Positions 30,260 to 43,001 of a stretch of 64,000 bases of DNA are shown here, one piece after another; within the stretch, counting starts at the first letter, position 1, and the number at the start of each line of letters is the position of its first letter. The notes below the pieces were generated by a model, which saw only the letters and a list, made by a program, of their open reading frames with translations, did not search any database and was not told the DNA's origin. Origin of the DNA: Nematopogon swammerdamellus (Eukaryota > Arthropoda > Insecta > Lepidoptera > Adelidae). The DNA is taken from contig OX336338.1 of assembly GCA_946902875.1 (NCBI GenBank), forward strand, positions 6,377,971-6,441,970, given 5' to 3'. A program made the position numbers and the translations under genes.

Positions 30260-30568
30260 TGTTAGGCGTGGTTTTCCGTTTAGCTTTTTAAAAAAATCAA
30301 ATCAATTGTTTTTATGAACTTAAAACGTTTATTGTAAATTAGAACTTAATTATAACACCATTTGATTTAGAACTTATTTAATAGATTTAGAATTATGAAT
30401 TAGCACTTGATTTAGAACATTTGTTAATATAGAACTTATTATTTATTTGGGCAGAGCTTCGCCCTAGAAGAGTGGTTGAAATTGACTGGTACTGGCCGGC
30501 TGTCGCGCGCTCGCTTATATAAGGTAAAAGTGCAAGCGCGGTCTGTGTGCATTATTAGGGGTGTAACA
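30260..30568 (-). repeat. 5' LTR of the errantivirus-type element
   Basis: 309 bp, TG...CA ends on the minus strand. A TATATAA box lies at 30,515-30,521, about 50 bp from the LTR edge, and an AATAAA signal near 30,328-30,333. It is identical to the 3' LTR but for one base, which falls in the TATA motif. Confidence 0.95.
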
Positions 30569-30572
30569 GTGT

Positions 30573-31340
30573 GCATTTGTTTTGTGCGTGTGCCTAACTT
30601 GCTCCTCTTTGTGTGTAGTGTCGATACTAGCACACACACACACATACGAAGCGCTAGCAGCTCAGCGTACGGTTATTGGGTTTCAAATATCATCGCTTAG
30701 GGCGCCTCTAGTAGGGGGCGCGGGCGGTAGGTATTTGATGCTCTGTGGTTCTTCCGGTCGAGCGGGACAGTGAGTAAGACGTCGGGCTAGTCAGTTCACA
30801 CGCATCCAGTAATTAGTACTTTGGCAAATAAATTTAAACATTGAAAAAACACAGGCTCTTGGAACAATAATTTTTGTTTAATTTATAAGCACGCGCACTC
30901 TTTTACCGGGGTGGATTATGATGATGGGACTGTAGGTATAGCACACGCTTTGTACGTTTCTGCAAGCAGGGAAATTGACTTAAACATTTGGTTTCAATGA
31001 CCAGGGCAGGCCTCACGCACTCTATGTACTTGCGCGCGATAACTACCTACCGCCCGCCGGGCCGCCGGCGACCCATAATTCATTGGGCTGCCGACAGCCG
31101 CGCGGCGCGGAGCTAACCTTCTACGCGAGCGCGCGCTCACGCTACTGCGTCGTACCTACCTACCTATATCTTAATTCAAGTTGACATGGCTTCTGTTAAT
31201 AGTGGCAGTTTATTTATGTGCAGTAGATGGATATAAATCCAGCAAGAGGAGAGATAAAAATCTTTCTTTTTTCCATTTACCTGTTGATGGAAAATAATTA
31301 TTCTAAAATATTTTTTAAAATTTGAGCAATAATTATTCTA
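30573..31340. other. Spacer right of the LTR element
   Basis: (CA)n tract near 30,630-30,644 and GC-rich patches near 30,700-30,730 and 31,045-31,150. No coding support. Confidence 0.3.
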
Positions 31341-31556
31341 AAAAACCGGACAAGTGCGAGTCGGACTCGCACACGAAGGGTTCCGTACCATCGTACAAGA
31401 TTTAACACGATGTACTTAATTTTTTATATTTTTACTATTTGTTGCTAAAGCGGTAATAGAAATACAGCCCGTTGACAGACGGACGGACAGACGGACGGAC
31501 GGCGGGGCTTAGTAATAGGGTCCCGTTGGCACCCTTTAGGTACGGAACACGGAAAT
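31341..31556 (+). repeat. Dispersed repeat, 'CCGG(C)CAAGTGCGAG' family, copy 1
   Basis: AACCGGACAAGTGCGAGTCG at the left end, GGACGGACGGACGG and TTAGTAATAGGGTCCCGT inside, and GGTACGGAACACGG at the end. The same landmarks occur in the copies at 34.8, 38.1, 39.4, 44.3, 45.3, 46.1, 50.5 and 61.9 kb. Confidence 0.8.
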
Positions 31557-32674
31557 AGGTACTTTGGTTTATGTTGTGTTTCGCTTGAGTTTCGGTATGT
31601 TCGATATATGTATCTGTCTGTTTGTTTGTCTATTTGTCTATCACAGTCACTTTACGATTGGTGTGCATACAGCTGACATTTTGTGGTTGTTGAGGCAATT
31701 TTAAGACTACGTACGACGCAACGGAACGGAAAATAACGTCCGTGAAGATGGGGAAATTTGAAAATAGGGGGGGGGGGGGGGGGGGGTCTACTGACATCAT
31801 TCTTACAAATACGAATAATCCCAAAATATGACATATTAATTCTAGCTGTGCACGCGCGGCGCGCGACACTTTGAAGAAAGCTAGCGGCATGTGCTAGCGG
31901 CGCGTAGCGGTAGGCCGCCGCCGCTCAGTCTAATAAGACCGACACTTGCGGTCCGCGCTTTCATCTGCTTTAAAGCAAACGTCCGCTTCCTTATATAATA
32001 AGTCCGCCTTCTGCCAAGCAGAAAGGTGTATGTAAAGGTTGACTGGAAGTAATTTCCGCCGGCAATAAGCCCGGATTCGCTTGACAGATGTATTTTTAAT
32101 CTATACCGAATAAAATCGGTTAGATAAGCATACGTACAGGTAACAATAACATTACAGGGGTAGTAGGTAGGATTACCTGAAGTATTTTCGGGCTGAACTA
32201 ATTTCTTCCTCTAATATATTTTAACGAGGGCGAAGCCGCGGGCATAAGTTAGTAGTAGCCTATATGTTAAACCAAAATAAATAAGCTGATAAACACATTA
32301 CCCTCCTTTGCGTCGCGCAGTCGGGTAAAAATAGGTACCTATCTAACAGTAAAAAAACATTTTTAAATCTGTGCTGCAGCTCGCGAACAAACATTCACAT
32401 ATATTTCCTCTTTACAATATAATGCATTGATATTTTATCGAAAGTAGCAGCCCTAGCGTCACCGAGTTTGCCTCAAGGCCCCGCGTCCGCGCGCAGCTGC
32501 AAAGCAATAATCACTTTACGCTCTTTCGTTTAGGTACATTTTCGCACGCAGCGACTGGCGACAAAAAAGTTTAGGCTATTAAAGCCGAAGGTATTGAACT
32601 TTTTCTATGGAGAGATTCATCTGTTACGAAGTAACTATTAAGTAATCTGTGACCAGGGCCGATAGATAGGCCCT
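31557..32674. other. Spacer, no gene seen
   Basis: It contains an uninterrupted run of 20 G at 31,767-31,786. No exon was supported. Confidence 0.35.
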
Positions 32675-32750
32675 TTGAGTGCGAACACCCATATTATGGG
32701 CGCGGGCAGGAATGTCCACAAGTGCGAACACCCATATTATGGGCGCGAGT
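32675..32750 (+). repeat. Two-copy tandem duplication GTGCGAACACCCATATTATGG
   Basis: A 27-bp block (GTGCGAACACCCATATTATG plus GGCGCGG/A) occurs at about 32,679 and again at about 32,722, 43 bp apart. A related GTTCGCACTCAAAGGGG lies at 33,331-33,347 in inverted sense. Confidence 0.75.
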
Positions 32751-32899
32751 CTATGTCATACTAAATAATTTATTGTAACGTGCAACATCCTTCTTAACTC
32801 TTCTAACGAATGTCTAGTTATTCGGGAAAGAGTAGGCTACCTAAAAATACACACTTCTGTGTGCTTTTCCTGTCAAAATCTGTCGCCTGTCAAAAGCGA

Positions 32900-33010
32900 T
32901 CTTCTCTTCAGTCGGTCTCTTCGCGTTCGCGGACGGTGACGTGTGCGCCTCGTGTTTTAGTCGGTTTTTGTGGATTTTTTGGTGTTTTCTTTGTGAAAAA
33001 CGATGGAAGG
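32900..33010 (+). promoter_or_regulatory. Possible transcription start and first exon (ATG GAA GG then GTAAGT)
   Basis: A CpG-containing stretch (TCAGTCGGTCTCTTCGCGTT near 32,910) leads to ATGGAAGG at 33,003-33,010 followed by a consensus donor GTAAGT at 33,011. A tiny first coding exon would fit. No second exon was identified downstream, and the opposite-strand P450 gene lies to the right. Weak evidence. Confidence 0.25.
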
Positions 33011-33016
33011 GTAAGT

Positions 33017-34500
33017 AATCTTCATTTACAATAGTTTCTCGGCGCTGAGGAACGATTTAGTCGTAAAGTATCGTAATTTTGGTAACCCCCTAGGCAAAAA
33101 CCGTTCCGAAAATTCTTGATTTTTTTAAACCAGTTTAATAATGATAGTACACATTACCAATGAAATTATAGAAAATTTCATGTACATTTGGAAAATAAAA
33201 CCTTTTCATATACGTTTAAAAGAAAAAAGTCAAGAAATATCGCCAAAAACGCAGAGCGCACCCGATTTTGACCAAAATTTATTTTGTCCAAAATGGCGTG
33301 TCGCACTTATGGGTTGACAGCTAAACTGGTTGTTCGCACTCAAAGGGGTAGGGTAGGGTGCCGTACTTAGAAGTTGCTTTTTGATTTACTTACTATAAAA
33401 TAAATGCTTCCAAATTCCAAATTATTTATTGTGAAGTAGATTAGTAACAGTTTCATTTTCTTAAGCCTAAGTTAGTGCTTATCATAAAAAGGTTTTTATC
33501 TTCTGTTCCTCTTTCTAGAGAACAAAAATGAAGACATAGAAAACAAAAACATTGGGCTTTCACTCAGCAATGCACTCAGGTATACCGCAATATTATACAA
33601 AAAATTACTAAATAAGTACATGTATGGTATTTTTGTAATTATAATGTAAATTATCTGAAGCAAGAATGTCTTTACGTTGTGAAACCAGCGACACGTACAG
33701 AGATAAGGCGCTATAGGTATGGCCAAATTAAATAATTTTAATAACGTTTCCTTTGAAGATCATTTCAATTACTTTCCTAAATAAATTCACGCAGTTGTCG
33801 ATATTGAAACCTTGTAACTCACTTTTTAAAACTAGTTCAGTATGTACTGTAAACCTCGCTGTAAACAGCGTTGCATTAACAACTGTCAGGAAATTTTGAT
33901 CGTTGCTATTTAGACTTCGCACGTACATTCGAGCTCAGTGTATACAGCCAGGCCTTGATGAACGTTTTGTTTGTCTGTCAAATTGAAGTAAAAATCTCCA
34001 TAGGTACCTAAATAAAAGAGCGGTGGCGCTAGCGCCTGGTTCGGGGTACCTCTTACTCGCTCCAAAACTGTAAACTAAAACTGTACTAGTAAAGTATGTC
34101 GATCTGTACCTAAATTCTAGAAATATCGCGAATTTCAATGAAGAATATTACTGGATGCGTGTGAACTAGCATTTGACACTCAATCTCTTCTCTTTCTTTG
34201 ACAGTTTGAATGTCAGTTGGGCTTGGGGCATTTATAGCGCCATCTGTCGTTCCGACATTCAATGTTATTTAGCGGGAGACTCGACTCGATTGTTTCCATT
34301 TCTTTTGTTTCCGTGTTTAGAAGTCGTCAATGATCCACAAGGTGTCGCTTCTGTAATTTTTTATTAGAGCGTCAATTACTCGCTCCACTTATGACTTATA
34401 CTAAGTGGAATTAGTCTTTTTCTCCGTTCTCTGAACGGAAACTCAGTGTCGGGGTTGTGGTGTGGTCGGGGCGTGCGACTGGTGGGTGACCCAGTGGTGT
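33017..34500. other. Spacer, no gene seen
   Basis: Open frames are short and without signatures. The text of the window shows no repeat I could define here. Confidence 0.3.
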
Positions 34501-34503
34501 CCC

Positions 34504-34795
34504 GCGCGACTTAGAACCGCTGCAACTCCGTATGGGCGTCGGCTCCCTAAGGGTGTTCTGTCGTCTATTTCACGGGGAGTGTTCTGAGGAGCTGTTTAAC
34601 GCGATTCCGTCGTCCCCATTCCACCTCCGCAATACTGGGCAGAGGATGCACCCCTATATAACCGACCTATGACAGACCAACACCGGTTCTGTAGGTCTTT
34701 TATTGAAAGAACCGGGAAAATGTGGAATGACGATGACGTTTGCGTCTCCACATTTCATTCTAGCACATTATATACCTACGGGCATGTGTATTAAT
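34504..34795 (+). pseudogene. CR1-like non-LTR reverse transcriptase C-terminal remnant
   Basis: The frame CRLFHGECSEELFNAIPSS matches the conserved block near the C-terminus of CR1-clade RT proteins. After a frameshift the equivalent downstream block appears as RFCRSFIERTGKMWND. Stops and a frameshift disable it. Confidence 0.6.
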
Positions 34796-34827
34796 TTAGC
34801 TCAGTGTGAATCTGTGAGAGATTATTT

Positions 34828-35110
34828 TTAGGTTTCCGTATCCCGTACGGAAGCCTATTACTAAGCCTACGCGCCGTCTGTCTGTCCTATTGCTGTATCG
34901 TTGGATTCGTAATAGCTAGCCGGTTGAAATTTTCACAAAATATGTTTTATTATGGCGGATATAACAACAAATAATAAAAAATAGAAAAAGTAAAAAATTA
35001 AGGGGGGTCATACATAATACAAGAAACGTGTTTTTTTTTCAATGATTTTTTTTTTGTGGTGCGGAAACCTCCGTGCGCGAATCCAACTTGAACTTCTCCG
35101 GTTTTTCTTA
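34828..35110 (-). repeat. Dispersed 'CCAAGTGCGAG' family, copy 2 (diverged)
   Basis: TAGGTTTCCGTATCCCGTAC, CCTATTACTAAGCC and CCGTCTGTCTGTCC at the left, and GTGCGCGAATCCAACTTGAA with CCGGTTTTT at the right. Reverse orientation relative to copy 1. Confidence 0.65.
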
Positions 35111-35485
35111 CAAGGTAAATGCATGAGGGCTCGTACATTTGCATATTTTGAACGGATGGTCGGATGGACGGACACCGTAGTGAGGCCATATAAAGTAGTT
35201 TCTCAATTTTTTGTACGGAACACTTAAAATAAATTAAGACCAACTACATCTGCAGTTTTCTTCGTAATTCCGTTCGTTCGGACCACATTTAAACCCCCCA
35301 CGCCCCTCTTTTTACCTATCTCTCAGGTTTATATTTCCCAAATTTAAAGCAGTTTTAATAGTTTCGTGTACTTAGTACCCCTTATACCTAAATAGAAAAA
35401 TTAAAACAGCCAAATTCGCTACATAATAAAATACATCACATTAGATATTTTATTAAAAAACATTATCAATAACTTCATACTAATA

Positions 35486-35664
35486 TCAACATCTCAAACG
35501 AAAATCAGCGGTGTATTGATTGGGCGCTGCCAAAATACCATACACCGGATCACATGAGGGTACCACACCATTAGAGCATTCTATTTTGTATTTCTGAAGC
35601 ACACCAACAAATAACAAAAAAATGCATCTCTTCGCCAGCGAGTCTCCAGGACATCTTCTTCTAC
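35486..35664 (-). CDS. P450 exon 8 (haem loop and stop)
   Basis: Acceptor TTTCAG precedes 35,664. The exon completes FGLG-RRRCPGD with the haem Cys431 and ends with TGA at 35,486-35,488. Confidence 0.93.
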
Positions 35665-38600
35665 CTGAAAGGAATGAATAGATACCTATATTAATTTATA
35701 AGTAGGTAGTGGAAAATGGAAATGCTCCGAGAAAGCTCGAATCCCCGAGCAAGCAGTAATTAATTAATTTTAAATTGTTATTGTAAACTTTTTCGAAGAA
35801 AGTAACTAACTATGGGCGAGGCCGAAGGCCGAGCTGCGTTCAGGAAGACACCTTCTCAAAGAAAGTAAGTAACCAAAGTGAAGGACGAAGGCCGAGTTGC
35901 ATTGAGGTGAACGATAAACCTTCTATCGCCCTTGGGGCTCGCCCATACTTGCTGTCTTCGATAGAATATAATAATCGTTTACGCGAACGAAGATACGGTG
36001 CTGCCCGATAGATAATGGATATTCCGCTCAGTCGACATGTGTCTGCTAGTAGCCCTTGTGATTTAAGGGTCTGCATGCCTAAATTGTGCCTCTCACTCTA
36101 ACAATGCGCGTTTTATTTTAATATGAAGAAATTATACAACTTATAAAAGAATCCTCTGGGAGAAAGATGCATGATAAAATTATTTATGCTTTTCTATAAA
36201 AATATTTGGTACTACACACATAATAAAAAAAAAAAAAAAACTTAATAAACTTTTAGTTTTTTTTTTTCATTTATCATATGTGGAGTACCAAATTTTGTTA
36301 TTGAAAAACAATTATAATTTGATCATGCATGTTTCTCCCAGAGGATTTTTTTATAAGTTGTATAATTTCTTCATAATAAAATAAAATGTATGAAAAACGC
36401 GCATTGTTAGAGTGAGAGGCACAATTTAGGCATGCAGACCCTAAGAGTAGTGTCTCACGAACTCGCACGTCTCTCTGCGACAGGGAGGACGCTCTATATC
36501 CGGATTGTCTCTTTCTAAAGATCGATGTTCATTATTACTGCCGGCCGCCGCCGGGCACTGTACAATATACATACATACATAAACATAACACACGCTGTAT
36601 CCCGACAATCAGAGGAAGCAGAGTAATCGGTGTTGTGCTATAAGGACTCTGGTAAATTTAATGCACACAAACGACCACTACGTTTAAAACATTATACGGA
36701 CAAGACAACTATCAAGCAGCAAGTAAGGAACGAAGAACCCACCTGCTGCATGACTTAGGTGGAAGGACTGCGCCAAGGTGAGAAGTGGCTAACCTGTCGC
36801 CCTTTAGCGCAGTATCTTGTCCTTATCCCTTAGTCGCCTCTTACGACATGCACGGGGAGAGACGCAGTGGGGCTATTATTTTTAAGTACCGCGGCCAAAC
36901 AATATAAATTGAGCGAAATAATTTATTGGAAAGGTGATGCACTTAATTATAAAAACAACCTTCAATTACCTAAGCCGAAGTTAACCAATTTGTGGACATG
37001 CTTCAGGCCACCGTTTTCGTTCAGAAATCTTTCCGGCATGAAGTTTTGTGGATGGTCCCATGTGTCCGGACTGTGATGTAGGTCGTGCAGTGCTATTAGG
37101 ACGGTTGTGTTTTTGGGTATTGAGTAGTCGCCGAGGGTACAGTCCTTTGAGGTTCTTCTTGGTCCTGCGAGCGGCACTAGTGTGAAGTATCTCTGCACTT
37201 CTAATAAAAATGACATTGTGTAGGGCAATCTGAAACAATATTTCAATTAGAATAACATATATAGGGTGTTACGCTGACCATGTCATTAACTTCGGGAGGG
37301 TTACATAGACACTCAAATAAACACGTTACGCAAAAAAAAAAAATATGTTTATAGTATTACTTTTCGAGAAATTTAACAAAACATGTTAGCTACCTAAACA
37401 TTAACCTGTGTGTAACAGTAGGTAACTTGCATTGTACGGGGTCAATGACCGTACTATGTTCAAACGCAGAACAGCTGTTTGTTGTAAGTAAGTCACAAGG
37501 TCACTATGATTGGTTTTTACAGCTACTTATTTGATTTAATTTTTTTGTTAGGAGAAAAAATGCTCCTATAAACATATGTTTTTTTCTTACGTAAAGTGTT
37601 TACTTCAGTGTGTATGTATTATGTAACCCTCCCGAAGTTAATGACATGGTCAGCGAAACACCTTATATAGAATCAAGTTAAAGGTAAAATTCACCTATAG
37701 TACGTAAAATATAGCTTGAGGCACCTGCCAGGCAGGCATGGCACTCGCAATCCCCGCATACAACCGAATGCCGATGGGCGTCGTTAGACACCTTATGGGT
37801 GGTTCGCGGCCACATTATGTCTCGCGCGTATTAAAAGCTATATTGAACTTATATTGATTTATATATTTATATTTTTATTTGATCAGTGATCGATCACGCT
37901 TTGATATTGTCTAATTTCTTTGATACTTGTGGTGATAGCGACACCTATCCCACAACTAAAGAAAGATTGTTACGAAACCTACAACGACGCCTCGCGGCAT
38001 AGCCAACAGAAAGATTCACAATCACGCCGTGAGATGGTGCTTACGAGCAAAATGTCAAATGCTATACGTTTTTTAGGGTTCCGTATCCGGTACGGGACCC
38101 TATTACTAAGCCTATGCCGTCTGTCTGTCTGTCCGTCCGTCTGTCCGAGGGCTGTATCTCTTGAACCGTAATAGGTAGCCCGTTGAAAATTTCACAGAAT
38201 ATGTGTTATTATGGCTGATATAACAACAAATATTAAAAATAGGAAAAAGTTAAAATTTCATGGGGGCTCCCATAGAAGAAACTAAAAAGTGTATGCGCGC
38301 GCGTCATCTACCGAAAGGAGTATGAAGCATTTTAACTAATAATGAATTCTAACATGAATATGAAGCATTTCATAAACACACCATAGATGGCGTGAGTGGC
38401 GCTGACCATGACATGACGATACGGAACCCTCGGTGCGCGAGTTCGACTCGCACTTGCATAAATACAGATAGCTTGACAGAACAACCAACGGGGCATACAA
38501 CGTTAGCTGCAGCTACACCTGGAGCACAACACCGCTTCACCTTTTACCTAAACAATCATCAATACTAGGTAACATGATACTAATAAAAATCTGTAAGTGA

Positions 38601-41600
38601 TGGTCATGGAGTAAGTTACTTTGTTTTATGAGATAGGTACTGCGTCTGTAGACTCATATGATACTAAAACGAAATTACGATTTTCAGAAATCTTTTCTGT
38701 ATTTATGTATGTATTTTCCTCCATAACTCTTAAATCGATCATCCGAAAATGTATAACTTTTTTCAGAACTTTTGTAAGAGTAAAAAAATATCCGCTTAAA
38801 AAGTCATAAAACAAAAATTGTTCAGTTTCAGGTGTAGAATCGTCCCGTTTCGGGTACTACGACCTAGATATGGATGTATACTGCATTTTTACTAGTTTTG
38901 CTTTGGTGCATATTATGTACTATGTAGATACCCACAAGTATTAATTTGGTGCTTTATAAAGTCGTTGAGGTAAGTTTGTTTACTGTCAAATAAAAAAATA
39001 AAAAAATACATAATACCTCTCATGGTCATCCCAGCAAGTACTCTTAACTCCGATGTTGGTTGAGATTTCTTCAAAAATTCTTTCTTGAATTTTGCGATTT
39101 CTCAGAATCATGAGAAAAGCGAACTCCAAAGAATTACTTGTCGTTTGAGAGCCGGCTATTAACAGGTCTAAGCATACAATAGACAGCTGTTCCTCTAGAA
39201 GAAAAAAATGTCAGAGTAAAAAAACAGGAAATTAAGTAATTCCATCATTAATACCTAATCCAGCAGCGGTTCCCGAGCGAGAAGTACCGGGGTATTACCT
39301 ACTTGATGAATCAGGTTTATTTTCATTTAATTTATAATATCGTGTCAAAGATTTCGATTGTCATCATTCGATTAGGATTTAAACGTTTGGTTTTATGTTT
39401 GACTGTTTCATAAAAAAAACAACAATTAATTGATCGATACGGAACCCTCGGCAAGTGAGGATAAACACTTGACCGGGTTTTTAGTTCTTTGCTGACATTC
39501 TACGCATTCAGTCACTCACTCGTATACGTAGCCTTTCCAGCTCTCATTTCTCTGAAGAAGGCGTACATAAAATCTTCTCCTTCCACCACGCCCTCTTCGT
39601 GTTTCTGCATAGCGTCCTGAAAAGATCAATACGATTATGTAACAAGCACGAACCGAAATGGAGTGATTTTGCATTTGAAACTGAACTATTCCGTAGCTTA
39701 ATGGACAACGTATTTTAACTGAAAAAAAAAAATGTCTTATCCTAATAAACAAATCGGAAAATCTGTATCGGCGGCGGCGCGCCGACGCGCGCACCGTTGT
39801 CGATTCTATGTTCGCATAAAAGTCGAAAACTACTCAATCGATTCGCATGAGGTTTCACTTACGTATCATCACATCAGACACATCTTTGAAATGTATTATA
39901 TTGTATTGTAGGTATATATTTATTGCACTGAAATAGACATATTGGCTGGCAAACGGTAACCTTAAAATTAAAATGCCTATAAATTATCTATGCATTTTCT
40001 CTCATGTCATTATCATCAAGGATGGTTATATATGTATACATATAATATACGATGGTGTAATTTACCAGAGTTATTGCAGCATAACACCGATTAATCTGCT
40101 TACTCCGATTGTAGGGATACAGCGTGTGGTATGTATGTAGGTATGTATGTACATATGTATGTATGTATATCCGACGACCGGGCAGCCGAGACCTTCTCTC
40201 CTGGGCCCTGGCTGTATGACGTAGCATATCCCGAAATAAAATTAGTGCCTAATGTAATTAGGAACCTGAAACATTCTGATGTCAGCCCATAACACCTTGG
40301 TGAACTAGGTGCCATGTCAGTGGTTCCCTTTGGTCCTGTCTGTCAGTGTAACCGACGGAAATTGGACGGAAAACACGATCTATTTATATAGTCGCTTCAA
40401 CCGACCTTTCATTCAGTGCGGTGGTACCAATCCGGACCAGGTGAACCCTATCATCTAGATTCTGCAAGGTAATGACAGTTTTACGGTTGTTGTACCGCTT
40501 GTGATTTGACGAACATTTGATAATTCTCTAATTATTTAATTTCTTAGAATGTTTAATGTGTTGTATTTAATTTAACGTGAAATATTGTACCCAAATAATA
40601 TCTAAACCAACTGTTGGCGAGTAATATAAACACAGAGAATATAAATGACCAACATATACCTAATAAAAATTTTTTTACGTGTGTGAAATTTTACATTTTA
40701 ATAAATAAAAATACAATACAATACATGGAATCCGAACCACGCTCGGCCCATGTCAGCCTCAGGTCAGTTTTGACCATCTTTAGAGGTCACTTATTCCATC
40801 TACGTCATAAGATATTTGAGAGTTGTACGTCGTTAGGTTGTGTAGGTATTGAAATTTTCAGTGATTGAAAATCAGTCACATGGAATGTCCGGTGAAGCAC
40901 GATTCATGTTATCGGCGGCGGTGGTGCCGCGCCGGTGTACCTATAGTGGATGACGTGTGCGGGAGAGGGCGGGGGAGGGACGGAGGCTCAAGGGTGGCAT
41001 TGCGGGTGTGGGGGAGCCGGAGAGGCAGATTTTAATCGCCTTACCGTTTTCGGGAACCACCGAGTGACGTGACGTGCCACCCACGACGACGGAACAGTAA
41101 AATTTTAGAATATTTAAAAGTAAGTAGGTATATAACAATGTTTCGTTAGAATGAGTTTCGGTAAACGATGTTTATTATCACTGCTACCCATTCGTTGACT
41201 ACCTCCATGAAACATTGCGTGTTATGTAATATGGCTCACATGAACACACCCGTACTCCTCTTTCAAGGCGCCGCTTTCGCCGGTTGGAGTAGGATGCAAC
41301 ACAATCAATCAATAAAAAATTAGATTTTTATTTTTTTATTCCAAAACTACGGATCGAAAGAAAAAAGTAAAAAGCTACGGATTTAGATATACTTATATTC
41401 AACAAATAAAATATTTTTTTTCCAAAGCCTTGATTGATACGTTTTAATAACTAAATTCAGAGGCATGTTCATGATTTTTTTCTATCGAGCGAAGTTAATC
41501 AAATCGTGTTTTCAAAAAGCTATCGACCTGCGCTGATAGATAAAGTTTTACATATATTATATTAAACTTGAATCTGTCAGCTAAGTAATATTGGCGGTAC

Positions 41601-42970
41601 ACTTGTTGAAATTCGAGTCAGACGCAGTCTCAGATCACCTTAAACTGTTTTTAATTAATTAATCGATAAAGTTTTCTCGAGTTATAAGGATAGAATATTC
41701 ATATTATATTGACATACATTACACGGTCCGCCGAAGAGACTTCGCTTTATTTGTGCAAAATAAACCTTATGTTACGAATAATTTTAATATTTCCTCGTAA
41801 ATATTGATACAATACACACAGGAGATACGTACCGATATAATATCCATCAATTCTTTGTTGATTTTACGAATAAGGGAATATCCACTGGACTCCGGCGCGA
41901 GGAACCTTATCCAGGGGTATTCGTTGAGCCAACCACCAGACATGTTGAAAGCTTTCGACCGACTGTTGAGTAGGCTTAGCAGTTTCTGCAATCTTGCATC
42001 TTCTCGGATACATTCACCTGGGATTATTGTGTCTGAATTATACAGGGGATGGCACTTTCATATCGCGCCAGTTTTCAACTACTTAAATCATTTTTATATT
42101 CATCTGAACTTGGAACACACTTTGTACGAGGTAGAGTAGCTAGGGACTTCAAAATAAATTATAATAAGATAATTTTTTTTATGAATACTGACAAGGTTCG
42201 CTACATCACCTACTACATCCGTGATGTCAGCCCATAATACCTTGGTAAACTAGATGCCATGTCGGTGCTTCCCTTCGGTCGTGCCGGCTACACTGGGCTG
42301 GACGGAAAACTCGAACTATTTACATAGCCGTTTCAACCGACCTTTCATTCAGTGCGGTGGCACCGACCCTACCACCTAGTATAAGGTAAGAAGGGAAGGG
42401 ACCTACAGTTTTGCGTGCAATCCGAACCACGGTCGCCATACAACGGTCGAGCGGTCACCCATCCATCCACTGATCGCGCTCAGGTGTGCGAGGTGTGCAA
42501 GATCCGACGGACAGTCGACCGACCGCACCACTGAGCTACCGAGGCTGGCTGAGAGTTAGTAGAGATTTCCAAGAGAATAAATGGCGTGGCATCTATATCT
42601 CTGGATGCAGACTCAACCACTGACGTACAGCGTAACAAAGGCAAGAAAATACCATACGCACCAGCAGCGAACTTCCATATCACGTTCATAATGGCAGGTG
42701 CCAGTACTTCTCTCAAATTGAACGCCTTTGGTTGCTTTTTCAGCACGTCGAGAATATGTTCGAGCTCATTTAGGATCTCAGATTCCATCAGTTGTTTACC
42801 GAAGCCGAGGTGCTTCAAGTGCTTAACGGTGAACTGGCGGTGTTCCCGCCACAGGGCCCCGTCCGTTCCTGTGATTCCTGAACGTCGCAAAATCGATATA
42901 TTCAAATCATTGCCTGGTTTGATACCTCGCTGAGTGTGGATTCGTGAGAGGTTTCATAAACCCGCCTGAG

Positions 42971-43001
<31 letters not shown>

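Larger units (their letters stand above)
21373..30568 (-). mobile_element. Errantivirus-type Ty3/gypsy LTR retrotransposon with gag, pol and env
   Basis: A 9.2-kb element on the minus strand. It is flanked by 309-bp LTRs (TG...CA ends) and a 4-bp TSD GTGT (21,369-21,372 and 30,569-30,572). Gag, pol and env frames are all uninterrupted. The domain order protease, RT, RNase H, integrase, then env is that of Ty3/gypsy, and the fusion-protein-like env is that of insect errantiviruses. The LTRs differ by one base (21,629 versus 30,516), so insertion was recent on an evolutionary scale. Whether it is active cannot be judged from sequence alone. Confidence 0.95.
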
